Shown in pieces: positions 10,470 to 22,885 of a stretch of 64,000 nucleotides of DNA. The stretch is taken from NCBI RefSeq assembly GCF_040869045.1, contig NC_090321.1, forward strand, positions 76,727,183-76,791,182. The letters are read 5' to 3'. Source of the DNA: Eurosta solidaginis (taxonomy: Eukaryota > Arthropoda > Insecta > Diptera > Tephritidae). The notes under the pieces are model-generated. The model ran no database searches. It had not been told where the DNA came from and was given only the letters and a program-made list of their open reading frames with translations. Numbering within the stretch: the stretch's first letter is position 1; every line of letters begins with the position of its first letter. Made by a program: the position numbers and the translations under genes.

Positions 10470-11660
10470 CATCCGGTGGCAAAATCCTGAGCCAGATAAA
10501 TAATTTTGCATGTAAATGCAACAACAACGATTTGAGCCAGATAAATCCAGATAGAAGTCTGGTTCAATTTGTGAGCCAGATAATTTGTTATTTACTTCTT
10601 TTTAGGTTGGAAACGCGGCCTTTAATATACCTACTTTTTCAAAAATAGATGTCGCTGTTAGCCTTTCGCCGTATGAGTTAAATGAAAAACAGCGGCGACA
10701 TCTGCCTATCTCATTTCACGTGTGCGAAAATTTCACATCTGCTTCTCAAGTCTCTCAATGATCCAGAGCATTCCCGTGAGAATTGAGCGTGAGCCGGAGC
10801 TGTAAAACTCACTGAAATACGACAAATGTTACACGCATCTATATGAAAAATGTCATTAATATAATAAATAATAATAATAAAAATAACTCGTTGTGTGAAT
10901 TCGCTACTTCTCCTTTTTTGACGGTCGACAGCGTTGCCAATTTGTGGATAATTTTCCAATTTCCTGGGAGCATTCGGGAGAGTTCTTTTAAATATTGTAT
11001 GACCTTCAGTGCTTATCAGATCCGTTTATCAAACCCAAAATAAGTGCAGAGCAGAATATAGCAGCTATCAAAAGCAAATAATCTGAGTAAGAAAGTTTGT
11101 CATTATATGAAATATTTCAACCTGGGGTAAGTTAGAAAAGAAGGCAGCCCTGGAATGAACCAAAAATCGTTTATGACATTCCAAGTTCTATAAACCTCAT
11201 CTGCAAACTATTTGGTCAATAATTTATTTACTCCGATTAGAGTTGGGTCGTTTCGTTCTGAACTTGTTCAATTGACCGGGTCTCTCAACTGAACAAGTGA
11301 ACTATATCTTCGATTTCCGTTCTATTTGTTCTTTTAGTTCGTTTTATCTAATGTTATTCTTTCTCTCATCTCGTTCGCGAATATACATACGTAAATTCAT
11401 AAATACATACGCAGAAATTCACAGTGAGAATGAATGTCGATGATGCCACTTACACTAAAAATATGTGAGGCCATCTTTGTGTGTGGCACTGCTACAACAA
11501 TATATGTATGGACTATTTATGAAAAACATGGTTTGTAAGAAACTAATTATTACATTTATTAAACTTGAAAAGTTCATATTTACAATTTGTGTCTCTACTC
11601 TTTCAATTTCCTGGATCTTCCGAAATTTGTAACTTTTTTTTTTTGAAGTTATTTATACAT
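10470..11660. other. Noncoding spacer
   Basis: Low-complexity AT-rich DNA with several inverted GAACAAGTT/GTTCGTT-like motifs near 11260-11345. No gene recognised. Confidence 0.3.
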
Positions 11661-11664
11661 ATAT

Positions 11665-13243
11665 AGGTAGGTAGGTAGGTTGAACTGGCCGGTCCATGAG
11701 GACCTCACATAGACTGATTGAGTCCGTAGTGTTACCAGAAGTTTGTTTTAACGACCAAACTGAAAAACCCTATCAAAAACCAGGACCTATGTTATAAAAT
11801 AACTCCGTCCTCTTGGCAAATACTAGAAGCTTCCTAGGACTTAAGCCACTTGCTGCTTCTAGATCTGACAGCTGTATCACTCCTAATAGCTGGAGTCTTA
11901 GCCTGGCAAGTGCAGGGCACGAGCACAGAACGTGCTCGATCGTTTCCTCCTCCAACCCGCACTTCCTACACCTGCTATCACTGACCAAGCCTAATTTAAA
12001 GGCATGTGACGCCAGAAGGCAGTGTAATCTTCGACACTTTACAGCCCCGCGCTTGAACCCACGCCTTTTCTGCTTGGTCGATCATGTGCACCTCTCGCAT
12101 TCGCTTAATCTCGCCCAATCTAATTGGGACGTCTACGGAGCAAGCTTCAAGGGATGCGCCCTTTTTAGCTAATTCGTCCGCTTTTTCATTCCATCTATTC
12201 CCATATGCCCTGGGACCCAATATAGATGTATGCTTCTCCCTGTCCCGATTCTCTCCAGAGACTGCTTACACTCTAACACGCATTTAGATGCTGTGCTATG
12301 CGAGATTATTGCCTTAATTGCTGCTTGACTGTCAATATAAAAGTTAACACGGTTGCAGCTTAAGCTATTCTCTTCCAGGGTTTCTACTGCTTTGGTTACG
12401 GCTAATATTTCCGCTTGGAAAACGCTACAGTAATCCGGCAGCCTGTAGGATCTGCTTAATTCCGGATCAGCGCAGTATACCGCAGACCCTACTCCTTCCA
12501 CTATTTTGGAACCATCGGTGTACACATGTATCGCCTCGTCCGCCATTTGCGCACCCTTGCGCCAACCGTCCACCTCTATTTTGGCCTTAAGATCTCCCTC
12601 AATGTGCAGGTAGGGAATCATGTAGTCTGTTCGTCTTGTGACTGAGGACGCTATACTACTATGGCCATATGGTCGGCGCTCAAGCTGCCCCAAAGCATCG
12701 AGCCTGGTTGCGGTCGTTAACGCTTTGTTCTTTGCTACCAGGTCTACAGGTGGAATGTGCAGAATGGCATACAGTGCAGCCGTCGGGGTTGTTTTCAGGG
12801 CTCCCGTAATGTAAAGCATTGATAGTCTGCATACCCCCTCTAATTTTTTGAGGTATGTTGTTTTTTGTGTGGCTTTCCACCAAACAAGAACTCCATAGTA
12901 TAGAATAGGGCTTACAATCGCTGTAAAAACCCAATGAGAAAGAGAGGGCGATAGGCCCCACGTACACCCCAGCATTCTTTTACATGCATAGAGTGCCGTT
13001 GAGGCCTTCTTGACCCTCTCCTCCAAGTTGAGCTTCCATGACAGCTTACTGTCTAGGATGATTCCTAGATATTTTGTGCAAGGTTTCTCCTGTAAGGTCA
13101 CCGCTCCTAACTTAGGCCTGGTCCAATTTGGGACCTTGTATCTCTTTGTAAACAAGACCATATCCGTCTTCTCCGCATTGACTTTCAGCCCGACATTAGA
13201 TGCCCAGGTATGAATATCCCGAAGCGCCCGATCCATCAAAGAA
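11665..13243 (-). mobile_element. LINE-B copy 1, 5'-truncated
   Basis: RNase H-bearing non-LTR retrotransposon in minus orientation, with a sense 3' tail of (CCTA)n at 11665-11680. It begins within the RT thumb region near 13240 and runs through RNase H to the terminal Cys/His motif. Compared with copies at 35709-36825 and 38711-39320 it lacks about 105 bp at 12025 and one G near 12193. Confidence 0.85.
11773..13239 (-). pseudogene. LINE-B RT thumb / RNase H / Cys-His ORF, broken
   Basis: The first 356 codons (13239 down) read as RT C-terminus (GLKVNAEKTDMVLFTKR, KYLGIILDSKLSW, ILYYGVLVWW) followed by RNase H (HVYTDGSKI, FQAEILAV, FYIDSQAAI, WVPGHMGIDG; the Asp-Glu-Asp set). A one-base loss then changes the frame at the last RNase H Asp. 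The remainder continues to CRKCGLEEETIEHVLCSCPA after a deletion. The protein would act in reverse transcription and removal of the RNA template. Confidence 0.85.
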
Positions 13244-13382
13244 CTAATATATATATGTATTAACTTATTTGTTCATAACACATTTAAGCGGGAGTAATTG
13301 GTGCCGTATGTCGTATCGCTGTAGTCGTATCCCTAACGTAATCAGCTGTTTATCGTTAGGACGGTAAACCAAAAACCAATTA

Positions 13383-14038
13383 GGCAAGGTGCACACGAGG
13401 CTACGCGTCATAGACACTGCAGGCGAAATTTGTGCACGTTGATGCCGAATACATGTATTTAAATGGAGAGCTGCATACGAGGCGTCAGCTACATGAAAGC
13501 GACAAAGCATGAAATTTTCGTGTAGCTAAACGTACAGCAATGTTGGTCGCTGAGCGTACGTACGCTTGAAAAAAAGGAAGAACCAGATGTTTGTTTACAT
13601 TTTTTGTATGCAAATTTGTGTAATTAGTTAAAAAATGTTACTTTAGTTAATAAAAGGGCGTGAAAGGTATGTTACTTATGCGAAAAAGAGTATTAAACAC
13701 CACAACAGCTTGGTTAGACATTGTTGAAGCGTTTAAAAGGCTAAACAGTGTTGGAAACTAGAAATCACCCTTTTCTCTAGTCCGCGGTGGTTTAAAATTC
13801 CCTTTCATAATTTGCAAAGGCACGGGGATGGAAACAACGTTTAATACCTATTTTCCTTTGGTTTGGGGGACGGATATAGCTGAAGAAATTTAATTTTTTA
13901 TTTTTTTCAATAATTGTTTGCTTTTTTTAGCGACGCTCGAAAGTAGCTTCGTGTGCAGATCTTGAAACGTAGAGAAATTGTAGCTATATGAAATATCTTG
14001 TACGGGTCTATGACGCGTAGCCTCGTGTGCACCTTGCC
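13383..14038. mobile_element. PIF/Harbinger-like 656-bp TIR element
   Basis: 33-bp perfect terminal inverted repeats starting GGCAAGGTGCACACGAGG (13383-13415 and 14006-14038), flanked by TTA on both sides, the 3-bp target duplication of PIF/Harbinger elements. A short internal frame at 13679-13762 (TTTAWLDIVEAFKRLN) resembles the start of a Myb/SANT-type helix. The outer flanks (ATTGGTGCC near 13297 and GGCACCAAT near 14152) look like the ends of an older host element into which it inserted. Confidence 0.7.
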
Positions 14039-14159
14039 TTAGTTGGCTACGATACGGTTACGACATCAGCGGCACCAATAATCGATTGTATTGATTCCCA
14101 TAAGGTTGGTCGAATCAGCTGTTATAAGGTTACCGATACGGTTACCGATAAGGCACCAA

Positions 14160-14560
14160 TGTCTGCAGCTTTAAATATACCTACACAAAGCATTGCTGCA
14201 TACACACCCCAATCTATACTTGTTGGCTTTTTCCGCGGGGGCGAGCAGCAGTGAACAAATTTGCTTGAAAAAAAAGAACAAATGAACAAAAAGAACAAAT
14301 TGTTCGTTCATCAGAAAAAGAACGAAAGATTCGAATCTCTGAAATGATCGAAAAAGCACAACTCTAACCCCGATTATCATGCTTTACCAATCTCTTATCA
14401 TTAAATCTCTCTGTACAGCATTTCTGCAATTATGTTTGGGGATAAAAGCTTTGTTCGCGAAGCTGATAATTTATACAAACTATCACAAAAATAACGGTCG
14501 TCATGTAGAAAACTTTTCAAAGTAGCTGTAAATTTCTTCTATCGAAATATCTGTCAGTAG
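14160..14560. other. Noncoding spacer
   Basis: No gene or well-bounded repeat seen. Confidence 0.3.
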
Positions 14561-14574
14561 GAATTTGCAGACAG

Positions 14575-14860
14575 GTATGCCTTTCTTTAGAGGCGACTAA
14601 AATACCCCAATTATTCAAGGGTTATGTAGCGCAACCCTTTCAAGGAATTGCCAGCGCAATTAATAGCTTCTCCAAACCAGTTTTCAACCTTACCTACATG
14701 TGGTGAATCCCTTTTCTTTAGCAACTCGGGCTCTGGTCACCCCAAGTAGCTCATGGCACTATGGGTGGGGTAGGTGGGGGAAGGGGTGTGACCTAGAAAG
14801 TTCAATGTGATTATAATAAATTATCCCGAAATGGTCAGGCTAGTACATCAATACATTTTT
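14575..14860 (+). repeat. Repeat B fragment
   Basis: Shares AGAGGCGACTAAAATACC, the GTAGCGCAACCCTTTCAAGG segment, GCCAGCGCAAT and GGTCAGGCTAGTAC with copies at 21648-22051 and 33365-35530. It is diverged and lacks the 3' end. Confidence 0.65.
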
Positions 14861-15197
14861 TAATTTTTAATTTAGTTTATTCAGTCTATGATCAAAAATC
14901 TTTCAAACTAGGTACAATAACATATTAAATATAAATATAAACATTAAACATTATGTAAAGAGTAAATCAATCGCTACAAAAACAGGAAAAAATTCAGGGC
15001 ATATTGCAATCATACTTGCAGGTTGAGTTCACGTAAATCATTGTTTAATTAAGGTTTAAAAAGGTGTAAACATTTGCAATCATCTCTCATTGAGAGGAAA
15101 TACTTCAAAATCGCAGGAAATTTGCCTTTGTCTAAATATTGCCCTATTTTTACAGGAACGCATGTTTTACGCATGAATTGCAGTCAGCAGTTATCGC

Positions 15198-16764
15198 GGT
15201 AATAGTCCAGTTGAGGGTTCGACTGCTAATACGCGTCCAAAAATATCGAGAAAACGACGCATCTTGACACCAGTAATAATAATCCGAAGGCGGAAAATAA
15301 AAATTAACTCGTTCAAAAGATATTACCGAAAACTCGAAAAATTACCCGCGGGTCCCTACACCTTTCTGCGTTGGCGGCCTTCGGCCGCGCTTATAAAAAA
15401 TTACCCTGGATGGGTCCAACATCGGTTTCGAGGCCAAAACTATATCCTCACAAAACACTTATATTCACTTTTTTTTGTGGGTACAACAACATTACAACAA
15501 CCACATGAAAATCGCCAACTTCACGTGCAAATATCTCCGGACCGAGATACAATTTTTCTTTTCCGCCTTCGGATTATTCAGCCCTGTTCTGCATTTCGAC
15601 TTGGATTGGAATTTTTTCGATTTGGCAATTTTGGTATTCTGTGTTCCAATCTCTTTCGATCCAACTTCGAGTCGTTCGATTTTTTGTATTCTGTATTTCG
15701 ATCGTAGTTCCGTTTTTCTAAGTTGCAAATTAGTTGGCGGAAAAATATTTTATTTTTATTTTTTTATTAATTTATAATAGAATTTTAACAAAAATGTAAG
15801 TAAAACTTGTTAAGAAACGTAGTAGGCTTGATGATGATTGTTTTTTATGTTTCCAGGTCAAAAACAACATGTCGATGTCGAAGTCCTTGGACGTATTTGC
15901 CCCGCAAAAGTATCTAACACATACTTCAAAGCATCCTTGTTAAGTCGAAAGTTTTTTTTGAACCTAAATAAGAAAATAAGTTATTAAACTTTACCACTTT
16001 TAAGTTCAATTTCTTACAATTCGTCACTCATCTCAAATGGATTACACATATCTCGCAATATTTGCCTTTCCATTCTCGCCTGGCAATTTTCGTATGCGTT
16101 GCTTTCCAACTCCATAAATAAAGCCGTGGCTATTGATTCCATTATAATAGACAGCTATAATTTGTGTCTGTTCGTTGGGTCCAATTATATGCCAAAGCAA
16201 GCTGCCGGCGTAGAGGAAGGTGAAGCGAAAACGTAAACAATCCTTGCGGAAAGAATAAATAAACCTTTATAAATTATTTTAGGTCAGTGCAATGAAATTA
16301 GCACCATTAAAATTCAGAAAATGTCAACTATATTCGTGCAGGAATCCGTTTTAACAAAACTTGGTGGCCACGGCAGGGAATTGGCCAAAAGAACGACAAA
16401 AACACACTTACAATTATGAAAACACTTCACTCAAAAAAATATAACACTGCGGCAATATATTCTATTGCTTTTTTTTGTACAAAATGGCGTGGATAATAAA
16501 ATATAAACGTTTTTCAGTGTTTTTTACATATTTTCTTTAATTTATTTTGTTCCAATATTCACACATTCCGTACCAACAGCTGATTTCGAAAAGTCATTTG
16601 CTCTTCCTCTTCTCTTTACGATTCCCTCGTAATGCAGAATACCAAACTTCGATTAAAGCGGAGCGTAGAACGGGAACGTAATCGAAATGCAGAATAGGGG
16701 TGATTGTTCTCGAGATTAATTTTGGTAGCGTATTAGCAGTCGACCCCTCAACTAGACTTTTACC
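15198..16764. mobile_element. 1.57-kb TIR element (family C), copy 1
   Basis: About 50-bp imperfect inverted ends: the left begins GGTAATAGTCCAGTTGAGG, the right ends CCTCAACTAGACTTTTACC. Flanks GTTATCGC and GTTGTTGC could be an eroded 8-bp duplication. The left ~380 bp resembles the element at 31381-31906 (AATAATCCGAAGGCGGAAAA, GCGCTTATAAAAAATTACC). No transposase remnant recognised. Confidence 0.65.
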
Positions 16765-16851
16765 GTTGTTGCAAAGCAGGAAAGACGTTCGAGCTTTGTT
16801 TTTTTGTTTTCTACTGATTTCTTTTGATATTGACTTCAACCCATCTAAATA

Positions 16852-16925
16852 TATTGGCGCATAGTCATACTCAACATAAAATTGGTTTTAAAATTAGTTG
16901 GTGCGTTTTTGACATAATTTTCTAT
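16852..16925 (+). repeat. Hairpin MITE family D, left arm only
   Basis: ATTGGCGCATAGTCATACTC through GACATAATTTTCTA matches the left arm of the element at 19331-19469; the right arm is absent or eroded. Confidence 0.5.
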
Positions 16926-16929
16926 AGGA

Positions 16930-18710
16930 AATGTTAAGTCTGGCTACACACATTTTAGTTGCTGAATTATTCGTTGCTTGAACTCGCTTTTCAGCACTCG
17001 TTATTGTCTTGAGCATTTTCCTTTGATGAGGCACGCTTGGTGTATTGGCAAGTACAGTTCATTCCGATTCCGAATTCAAGAAGTGAAGTGTGTTTTGTGT
17101 TCGTTCAGAACTTTTTACTAAAATTAGTAAATTTGTGAGAGTCAATAAATTTCAGCAAACAACGTTTGTAGGTAAGTAAAACAAGTCACTTAGAATAATA
17201 AAATGGGTCATGTACGTAGTCAACATGATTTTTAATATAAGGCTTCGCTGTTCATGCTCTTCACCGTGTATAATTCGTGAAATTATAAGGAGTAAATTGA
17301 CAAATATACGGGTTATGGAATTGAGTTTTAATTAAAAATGTTTGAATTACACCCAAATTTTATGTGCGTTCTTTGATCATTTTCCTGAAAGGCATTTTCT
17401 TTTATTCAATCCGAATGAAGGCGCCGCTAATGTAATATAACTTATCGATTTAAAGTATCTTTGTATGTGTAGTGATGGCGAGCATATGACGCTAGTAAAT
17501 GTAGCCGCCAGGAAATGATATATTGTAAATGATTTTTATTCTGAAAAACAAGTAAAATTCGCTAAGTAATTTAATCATACGTTGGCCCTGCATTGCGGCC
17601 CTAGGCGTGAAGTTTTGTGTGTCCAAGGAAAAATGGTGCAATATTAGTAATTTTGGCGCCAAAAAATACTTGTATCCGCAGTGAACTTCTGGCTTATTGT
17701 TTTTATTTGAAGTACCTTTCAAAACATGGTTCCTTTTAATTAGAATTTACATATATATTTAGTATTATTTTCGACCAAAACAGGCAAGCCAAAGTTCTTA
17801 AGGCTTGTGTGAGAGCAGTTGTCATCAAATAAAATTGATATAGTTCAATTATATGTGCATAGTGCAAATACATACTTATATAGGTAGATTGTTTACTTTT
17901 TTGATTTTTTATCATCCACCCCTTTCATCATAGAGCTTACATTTGTTGACACCGGCGTCCCCGCCATTGCAGCCGGCTGATTTCATATTCATTCGATCGT
18001 TGAGTTTTTCATCCCTTCCATTTTCGTTCGTTATTTTTTGGTGAGCATTTCCTGTTGCGCACATGCACATTGGTGCTGCCAGCAAATAAATTTCCGAAAC
18101 ATCAAAAATCATAATTTGGTGTAACATACATATATGTCATATTGTCCAGTCCCTTTATTTCGAACCTTATATATTTTGAAGTGTACCACGACTCCAATTT
18201 TTTTTTTGGGGTTCTTAAAAATTACAAATTTATCGGGGAATCTACGAAACTTAGTTTATGAAGAAAAAAACTTAAATTTCGAAATTCGGTCGAACTTGCG
18301 AACAGCGGTACCCTAAAGGCTCCATTACTGATACTTAGCATAGACTTGACTTGGCGTAAACTTGGCAACTTAGCCACGATTATACTCCACTTAGCGCATA
18401 CAATCTGGCATCATAATCAGGTTTGAAATTTACTTTTAAATAAATGTCAATTTGTATGACAAAATGTCTAAATGACATGGAAACAAACAAATGGCATCTC
18501 AAAATGTAAACGTCACTTAGAACTTACATAGAAAATCAAAATTCAACATACTTCTAAGTCAAGTTAAGTGTTATTACGCAATTTATCATATAATAAATTG
18601 TAATAAGTTGCCAATTTAAAAAAAATTGCGTAATAAATTGTTTCAAACTGCAAATACAACCTTGTAAAGTGTGTTTATTGAGTAGATTTCAACGTCAGTT
18701 GCGCATGGCT
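16930..18710. other. Upstream region of the HMG gene
   Basis: Mostly noncoding. 17100-17171 ends with AG|GTAAGT at 17172, a strong splice donor that could pair with the acceptor TCTTTTACAG at 20233-20242. If so, the 5' UTR exon of the HMG gene lies here and the whole interval is a 3-kb leader intron (inference). Confidence 0.4.
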
Positions 18711-18717
18711 GAACTAT

Positions 18718-18940
18718 GGTTGGCTCATCTCATCAGCTGATTTTGTGTCTTTCATTTCACTGGAGTAGGGATTGTCAAAAGAAGATGGCAAACTCAAAAT
18801 GAAACCAAAACATTGAACACATTTTCTTACAACAAAAATTTCAAAGTTTTATGTTTTCATTCCATTTCATTCGCCTAATACCAACACACATTTTGACAGT
18901 CTGAACAAAGGTATGTTCTTGCTGTAGAGATGAGCCAACC
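18718..18940. mobile_element. MITE family E, copy 1
   Basis: Inverted ends GGTTGGCTCATCTC / GAGATGAGCCAACC, 223 bp. Its interior matches 38275-38520 nearly throughout (GTAGGGATTGTCAAAAG, CATTCGCCTAATACCAACA). Confidence 0.75.
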
Positions 18941-19330
18941 AGCTATCAAATTACTATTGTGTAAGCTAAATCGAGTTGTATGAACAGCACTCAATTCAAA
19001 TCGAAATTTCCTCAATTTATTTTTCTGTTTGAACATAGTAAGCGTAGTGCGTTTTATTAGGTTGGTGTGTTACGTATATCTACCTACCTGAGTCCTAAGT
19101 TCAGATAAGCACATAATTTAAGCGTATAGCGTGGTCCCCAGATCAGCAGAAAACGCCAAAGAAATTTTTTCTTTTAACTCAAACTCGATTTTTTTAAATA
19201 TTTTTCATATTTTTCTTAATACAACTGCTTTCGAAATGCGTTATGAGCGTATCAATTGGATCCTGGATTGGTTTTTCGGGCATGTCATCAAGGGTCCAAG
19301 AACAGCTCAAGAAATGCTAACCGGGCTGAA

Positions 19331-19469
19331 ATTATGGCGCATAGTTATAGTCAAAATAAAATAGGTTTTTAATTTAGATGCAGCTTTTTGACATAATTTT
19401 CTAAGCTATCTGTCAAAGCTGCAACTAAATTTAAAACTTATTTTATTTTGGCTATGACTATGCGCCAAT
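19331..19469. mobile_element. Hairpin MITE family D, complete
   Basis: Two ~60-bp inverted arms (ATTATGGCGCATAGTTATAG.. and ..GGCTATGACTATGCGCCAAT) around a short loop. Related copies are at 16852 and 50263-50392. Confidence 0.75.
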
Positions 19470-20306
19470 GATTTTAGCACTAATCACGGAAGAAATTTAA
19501 TAATAAAACAAGAAACAATTTCTTTACTTTACGTCACAATTGCTAAGACTCGTTCTAAAATGTCGGCAATGGTGTCGAAAGGACCCAGTACCACGAATCC
19601 AAAAGCGGAAACTGAAGATTTTATTTTTGACAGAAATAACGTTTTTAAATCGTGCTTTCTGCAAAGGCCGATGTTTTTGGAAGAGTTGTGAGTTAAAATA
19701 AAGAATTACCCCGCTCCGATTGTGTTGGTGTGAAATTAGACTGGATTAGTTCTAAATATGTAATTAAAAATGGAATATGGCAACCATGATATTTTTACAC
19801 GTTAATCGCTGAATTTGTGTACAAACAGCAGCGAGTAAATAAGCGGCGAAAAGGTGGAAAAAATGCTCAGCGACGGCGGCACTTACAGCGCTGCTGACGC
19901 CACTTCCATTGCAAGTCGAATTTCTTCAACCAAGCAAATGGTTCACTTTGCCATAGTACAGTTGAAATTAAGTAACTTGAAGAAAAGGTTCATTATTTAA
20001 AGCGTATTTTCTTTTTTTTATATGTACATATATAAGTTTGTGCCTATTAAATATTAAAAATTCCATGTTGATTTCGTGTTCGCACGCGTTCTTTTTTAAA
20101 CCAATTATTCCTGTTAACTTAAAAAAGGCCTTTTTATGTTTACTGCATCATCAGATGTGCAGCTTTACCATAGCATAAAAAATGGTTAAAGAACTTATTT
20201 TTACTTATTCATTCTAATTTTATTTATTTCTCTCTTTTACAGGCTTAACCAGCAAAATTATTTTATATTCATAAATTAAATTTCGTATAAACGCAAAAAA
20301 CCTAAC

Positions 20307-20718
20307 ATGTCCGACAAACCAAAACGTCCCCTATCAGCATACATGATATGGCTTAATAGTGCACGCGAACAAATTAAGCGCGAAAATCCAAACTTCAAAG
20401 TAACTGAAATAGCGAAAAAAGGTGGAGAGATGTGGCGTGCAATGAAGGATAAATCGGTGAGTTAATGTGCTGCATTTACGAATTTTGTGTGAAGGCATTT
20501 TTTATATCTCTTGTACGGTGTTTTGTTAATAGGAATGGGAGGCGAAGGCTGCCAAAGCGAAGGAGAACTACGAAGATGCAGTTAAGGAGTTCCAAGCCAA
20601 TGGTGGTAGCTCAGCAAATGGAAATAGCAAGAAACGCGGTAAAGCGGCGAAAAAACCCGCAAAAAAAAGCAAGAAGGCTGAATCCGATGAGGATGAGGAG
20701 GACGAAGACAGCGAGTAA
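20307..20718 (+). CDS. HmgD: HMG-D/HMG-Z high-mobility-group chromatin protein
   Basis: Two coding exons, 20307-20456 and 20533-20718, separated by a 76-bp intron (GTGAGT...TTAATAG) in phase 0, encode 111 residues. It begins MSDKPKRPLSAYMIWLNSA, an HMG box (residues ~3-70) with SEWEAKAAKAKENYEDAVK at the splice. It is followed by a short Gly/Ser/Asn linker and a basic Lys/Arg tail ending in an acidic cluster (ESDEDEEDEDSE). That layout and length are those of Drosophila HMG-D and HMG-Z, non-sequence-specific DNA-bending linker proteins of chromatin, especially in early embryos. I cannot decide between the two paralogues. A leader intron ending at 20242 is likely. Confidence 0.95.
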
Positions 20719-21420
20719 ATTAAATGTAATTTCTTTTAATTATACTATAATATAAATGTAACAAAAAAGTACTGCTGCCTGTTCATCTGTAAACAACTCT
20801 GCCAAGTTATTATACACACAGTATGTACATGCATATGTCATTTATAAAAACAGCTTGTAACCAAGTTTGCACGTAAATTGTAAGTTTGTATCTAGCAACA
20901 AGCAAAGTGAAACAAAGGTATGCGTCATTTTTGACCATTTATATTACACTCGTATGCATTTAAATGAAGTCTTTAGTTTTAGAAAAAGTAAAGCAAACAA
21001 AAAAAATTTAACCAGCGTTTGCATTTAATTTAATATCATTAACTTAAATAACTATTTAAATTCAAAAAAATGCATAGTTATAAGTAAATGTTCTCGAAGG
21101 TCGTACAAAAGAAAAATAAAACAATTATATTAAAAATTTGACTGAAATACATACAAAAGTCGATTTATGTTAAGATGTATTACACAAAAATACGCGCGAC
21201 ACTCACTGTTTCCCAAATTTTGCAGATTCAATGCCACCACAAAATTCTTTGACGATCAATTTGATCTTCAACCTGTATAATTTTGCTTGGAGTGTGAAAA
21301 AACCGATTCGTGTAAAGTTGCCTTCATAACAGTACACTCAGCCTTATGGGCACAGCCCCAAAAAATATTATCAGAATCTGTGTAACATCGTAAGGAATCT
21401 AACAGTTACAGAACTTTTGG
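20719..21420. other. HMG gene 3' UTR and flank
   Basis: AT-rich, with AATAAA-type signals such as at ~21114. No other gene seen. Confidence 0.45.
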
Positions 21421-21424
21421 ACCA

Positions 21425-21482
21425 GCTCGGAGAAGCTCGGCCTTAGATCTCTTCGGAGGTTATCACGCCTTAAATTTTTTTT
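21425..21482 (+). repeat. SINE-F 3' fragment
   Basis: Matches the 3' end of SINE-F (AGAAGCTCGGCCTTAGATCT, CTTCGGAGGTTATC). Confidence 0.6.
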
Positions 21483-21647
21483 TTTAACATGGTTAAAAAG
21501 AATTCGCTAGCAGCTTTTATGCGAAGTGTTTTGTCTACCCTACTACAAACCAGTCTTACTCGTTTTCAGTCACTTAATCAAGTAATTACAAACTGGCTGC
21601 AGATTATTCCACACAAATAATGGCGTTTTCGAACAAATCCTGTTGTT

Positions 21648-22051
21648 GTTGTAGCGTTAAGGTTGCTCCCCGAAGACTTTGGGGACTGTTATCAATGTGA
21701 TGGTCTTTTGCCGGACACAGATCCGGTACGCTCCGGTACCACAGCACCATTTAGGTACCAGCCCCATCTCGGGAACGATTTACGTGGCCACATTAAACCT
21801 TCAGGTCATTCCCTCCCTCCCCATGCCAAGTTCCGTGAGGAGCTTGGGGTCGTCAGAACCTCGTCTGTTAGTGAAACAGGATTCGCCGCGGATAGGTGAG
21901 GTTGACAATTGGGTTTGGAGAAGCTATATATTGCGCTGGCAACCTGAAGTTAGCGCTACACAGCCCCTTGAATCTGGTATTTTAGTCGCCTCTTACGACA
22001 GGCATACCTACCGCGGGTATATTCTGATGCCTTAACCCGTTGGGGGAGCGA
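21648..22051 (-). mobile_element. Repeat B, near-complete copy
   Basis: A ~400-bp noncoding element. Read on the minus strand it begins near CCAACGGGTTAAGGCATCAG and ends CGCTACAACAACAACA. That 3' end is the same as LINE-A's (GCTACAACAACAACA), suggesting mobilisation by LINE-A enzymes. Other copies are at 14575, 33365-33770, 33770-35455 and 35455-35530. Confidence 0.65.
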
Positions 22052-22197
22052 ACAAATCCTCGGACTTATTGGTGTTTCTTCTGAAACTGCGTCTTATCCA
22101 GTGTTTGGTATAGTGGCAATGGCCACTTATGACGGCGTTACTAAGGTCAAAAAAACTTGCTAGTCATGTCAAGATTGATATATTTTCTTACCTCCGC

Positions 22198-22515
22198 CGT
22201 GGTGTGGCAGGGTGCTTCGCCTACCACACCGAAGATCCTGGGTTCAATTCCCGAACAAAGCAGCATCAAAAATTTAGAAACAAGTATTTTAAATAGAAAA
22301 AAAGTGTTTAAAAACTGGGTCACCCCTCGATTGTGATTTGGCAAACACTCCGGAGTGTATTTCTGCCATGAAAACCTCAGCGAAAACTTGTCTGCCGCTC
22401 GAAGTCGGCGTAGAACATGTAGGTCCCCTTCCGCCAATTTGTAGGAAAAATTAAAACGGGCACCACTCAAATTGGAAGAGAAGCTCGGCCCAGGTTTTCG
22501 CGTCTTGTATTTATT
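22198..22515 (+). mobile_element. SINE-F copy 1, tRNA-derived, with 17-bp target duplication
   Basis: Flanked by TATTTTCTTACCTCCGC at 22181-22197 and 22516-22532. The head is tRNA-like: an A box in GTGGTGTGGCAGGGTGC and a B box GGTTCAATTCC at 22241-22251. The body ends in AGAGAAGCTCGGCCCAGG and a TTTA-rich tail. Confidence 0.9.
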
Positions 22516-22639
22516 TATTTTCTTACCTCCGCGATTGGTAGTCACCTTGACGCGGTGCGGGGGCTTAGTTGCGAAAATTTCACAAGACAGTCTAAAATTA
22601 CTTTTTTGCTGGTTAATGAAAGCGCACAAACTAAGAGCT

Positions 22640-22765
22640 ACCATCCCCTAACCCAGGATGTCATGCGTTGCCGTGCCTATTGGGTTTAATAAGGTTTGCA
22701 GTCAGGGGATTAAGTCCGGCTGTATTCGAACGGCGCCTCTCGGATACCTGTCCGCCTTCGGGAGT
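22640..22765 (+). repeat. Dispersed repeat, also at 24655-24775
   Basis: CCTAACCCAGGATGTCATGC, CCGTGCCTATTGG and CTGTATTC.AACGG recur in the same order at 24690-24770. The family is not identified. Confidence 0.5.
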
Positions 22766-22885
22766 AACTATGGACTTCCCATGATAAAGGGCTCTGTCTT
22801 GGGTGACTTGTTTGTCCCTTTATTCTTATAATTAGACCACTGAAAAGTCTCATCGGAGTAAGTGGTCGTACGAACCAGATGAAAT

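Noticed and set aside
10711..10959. Minus-strand open frame of 82 codons
   Set aside because: No recognisable domain, no supporting signals, AT-rich context.
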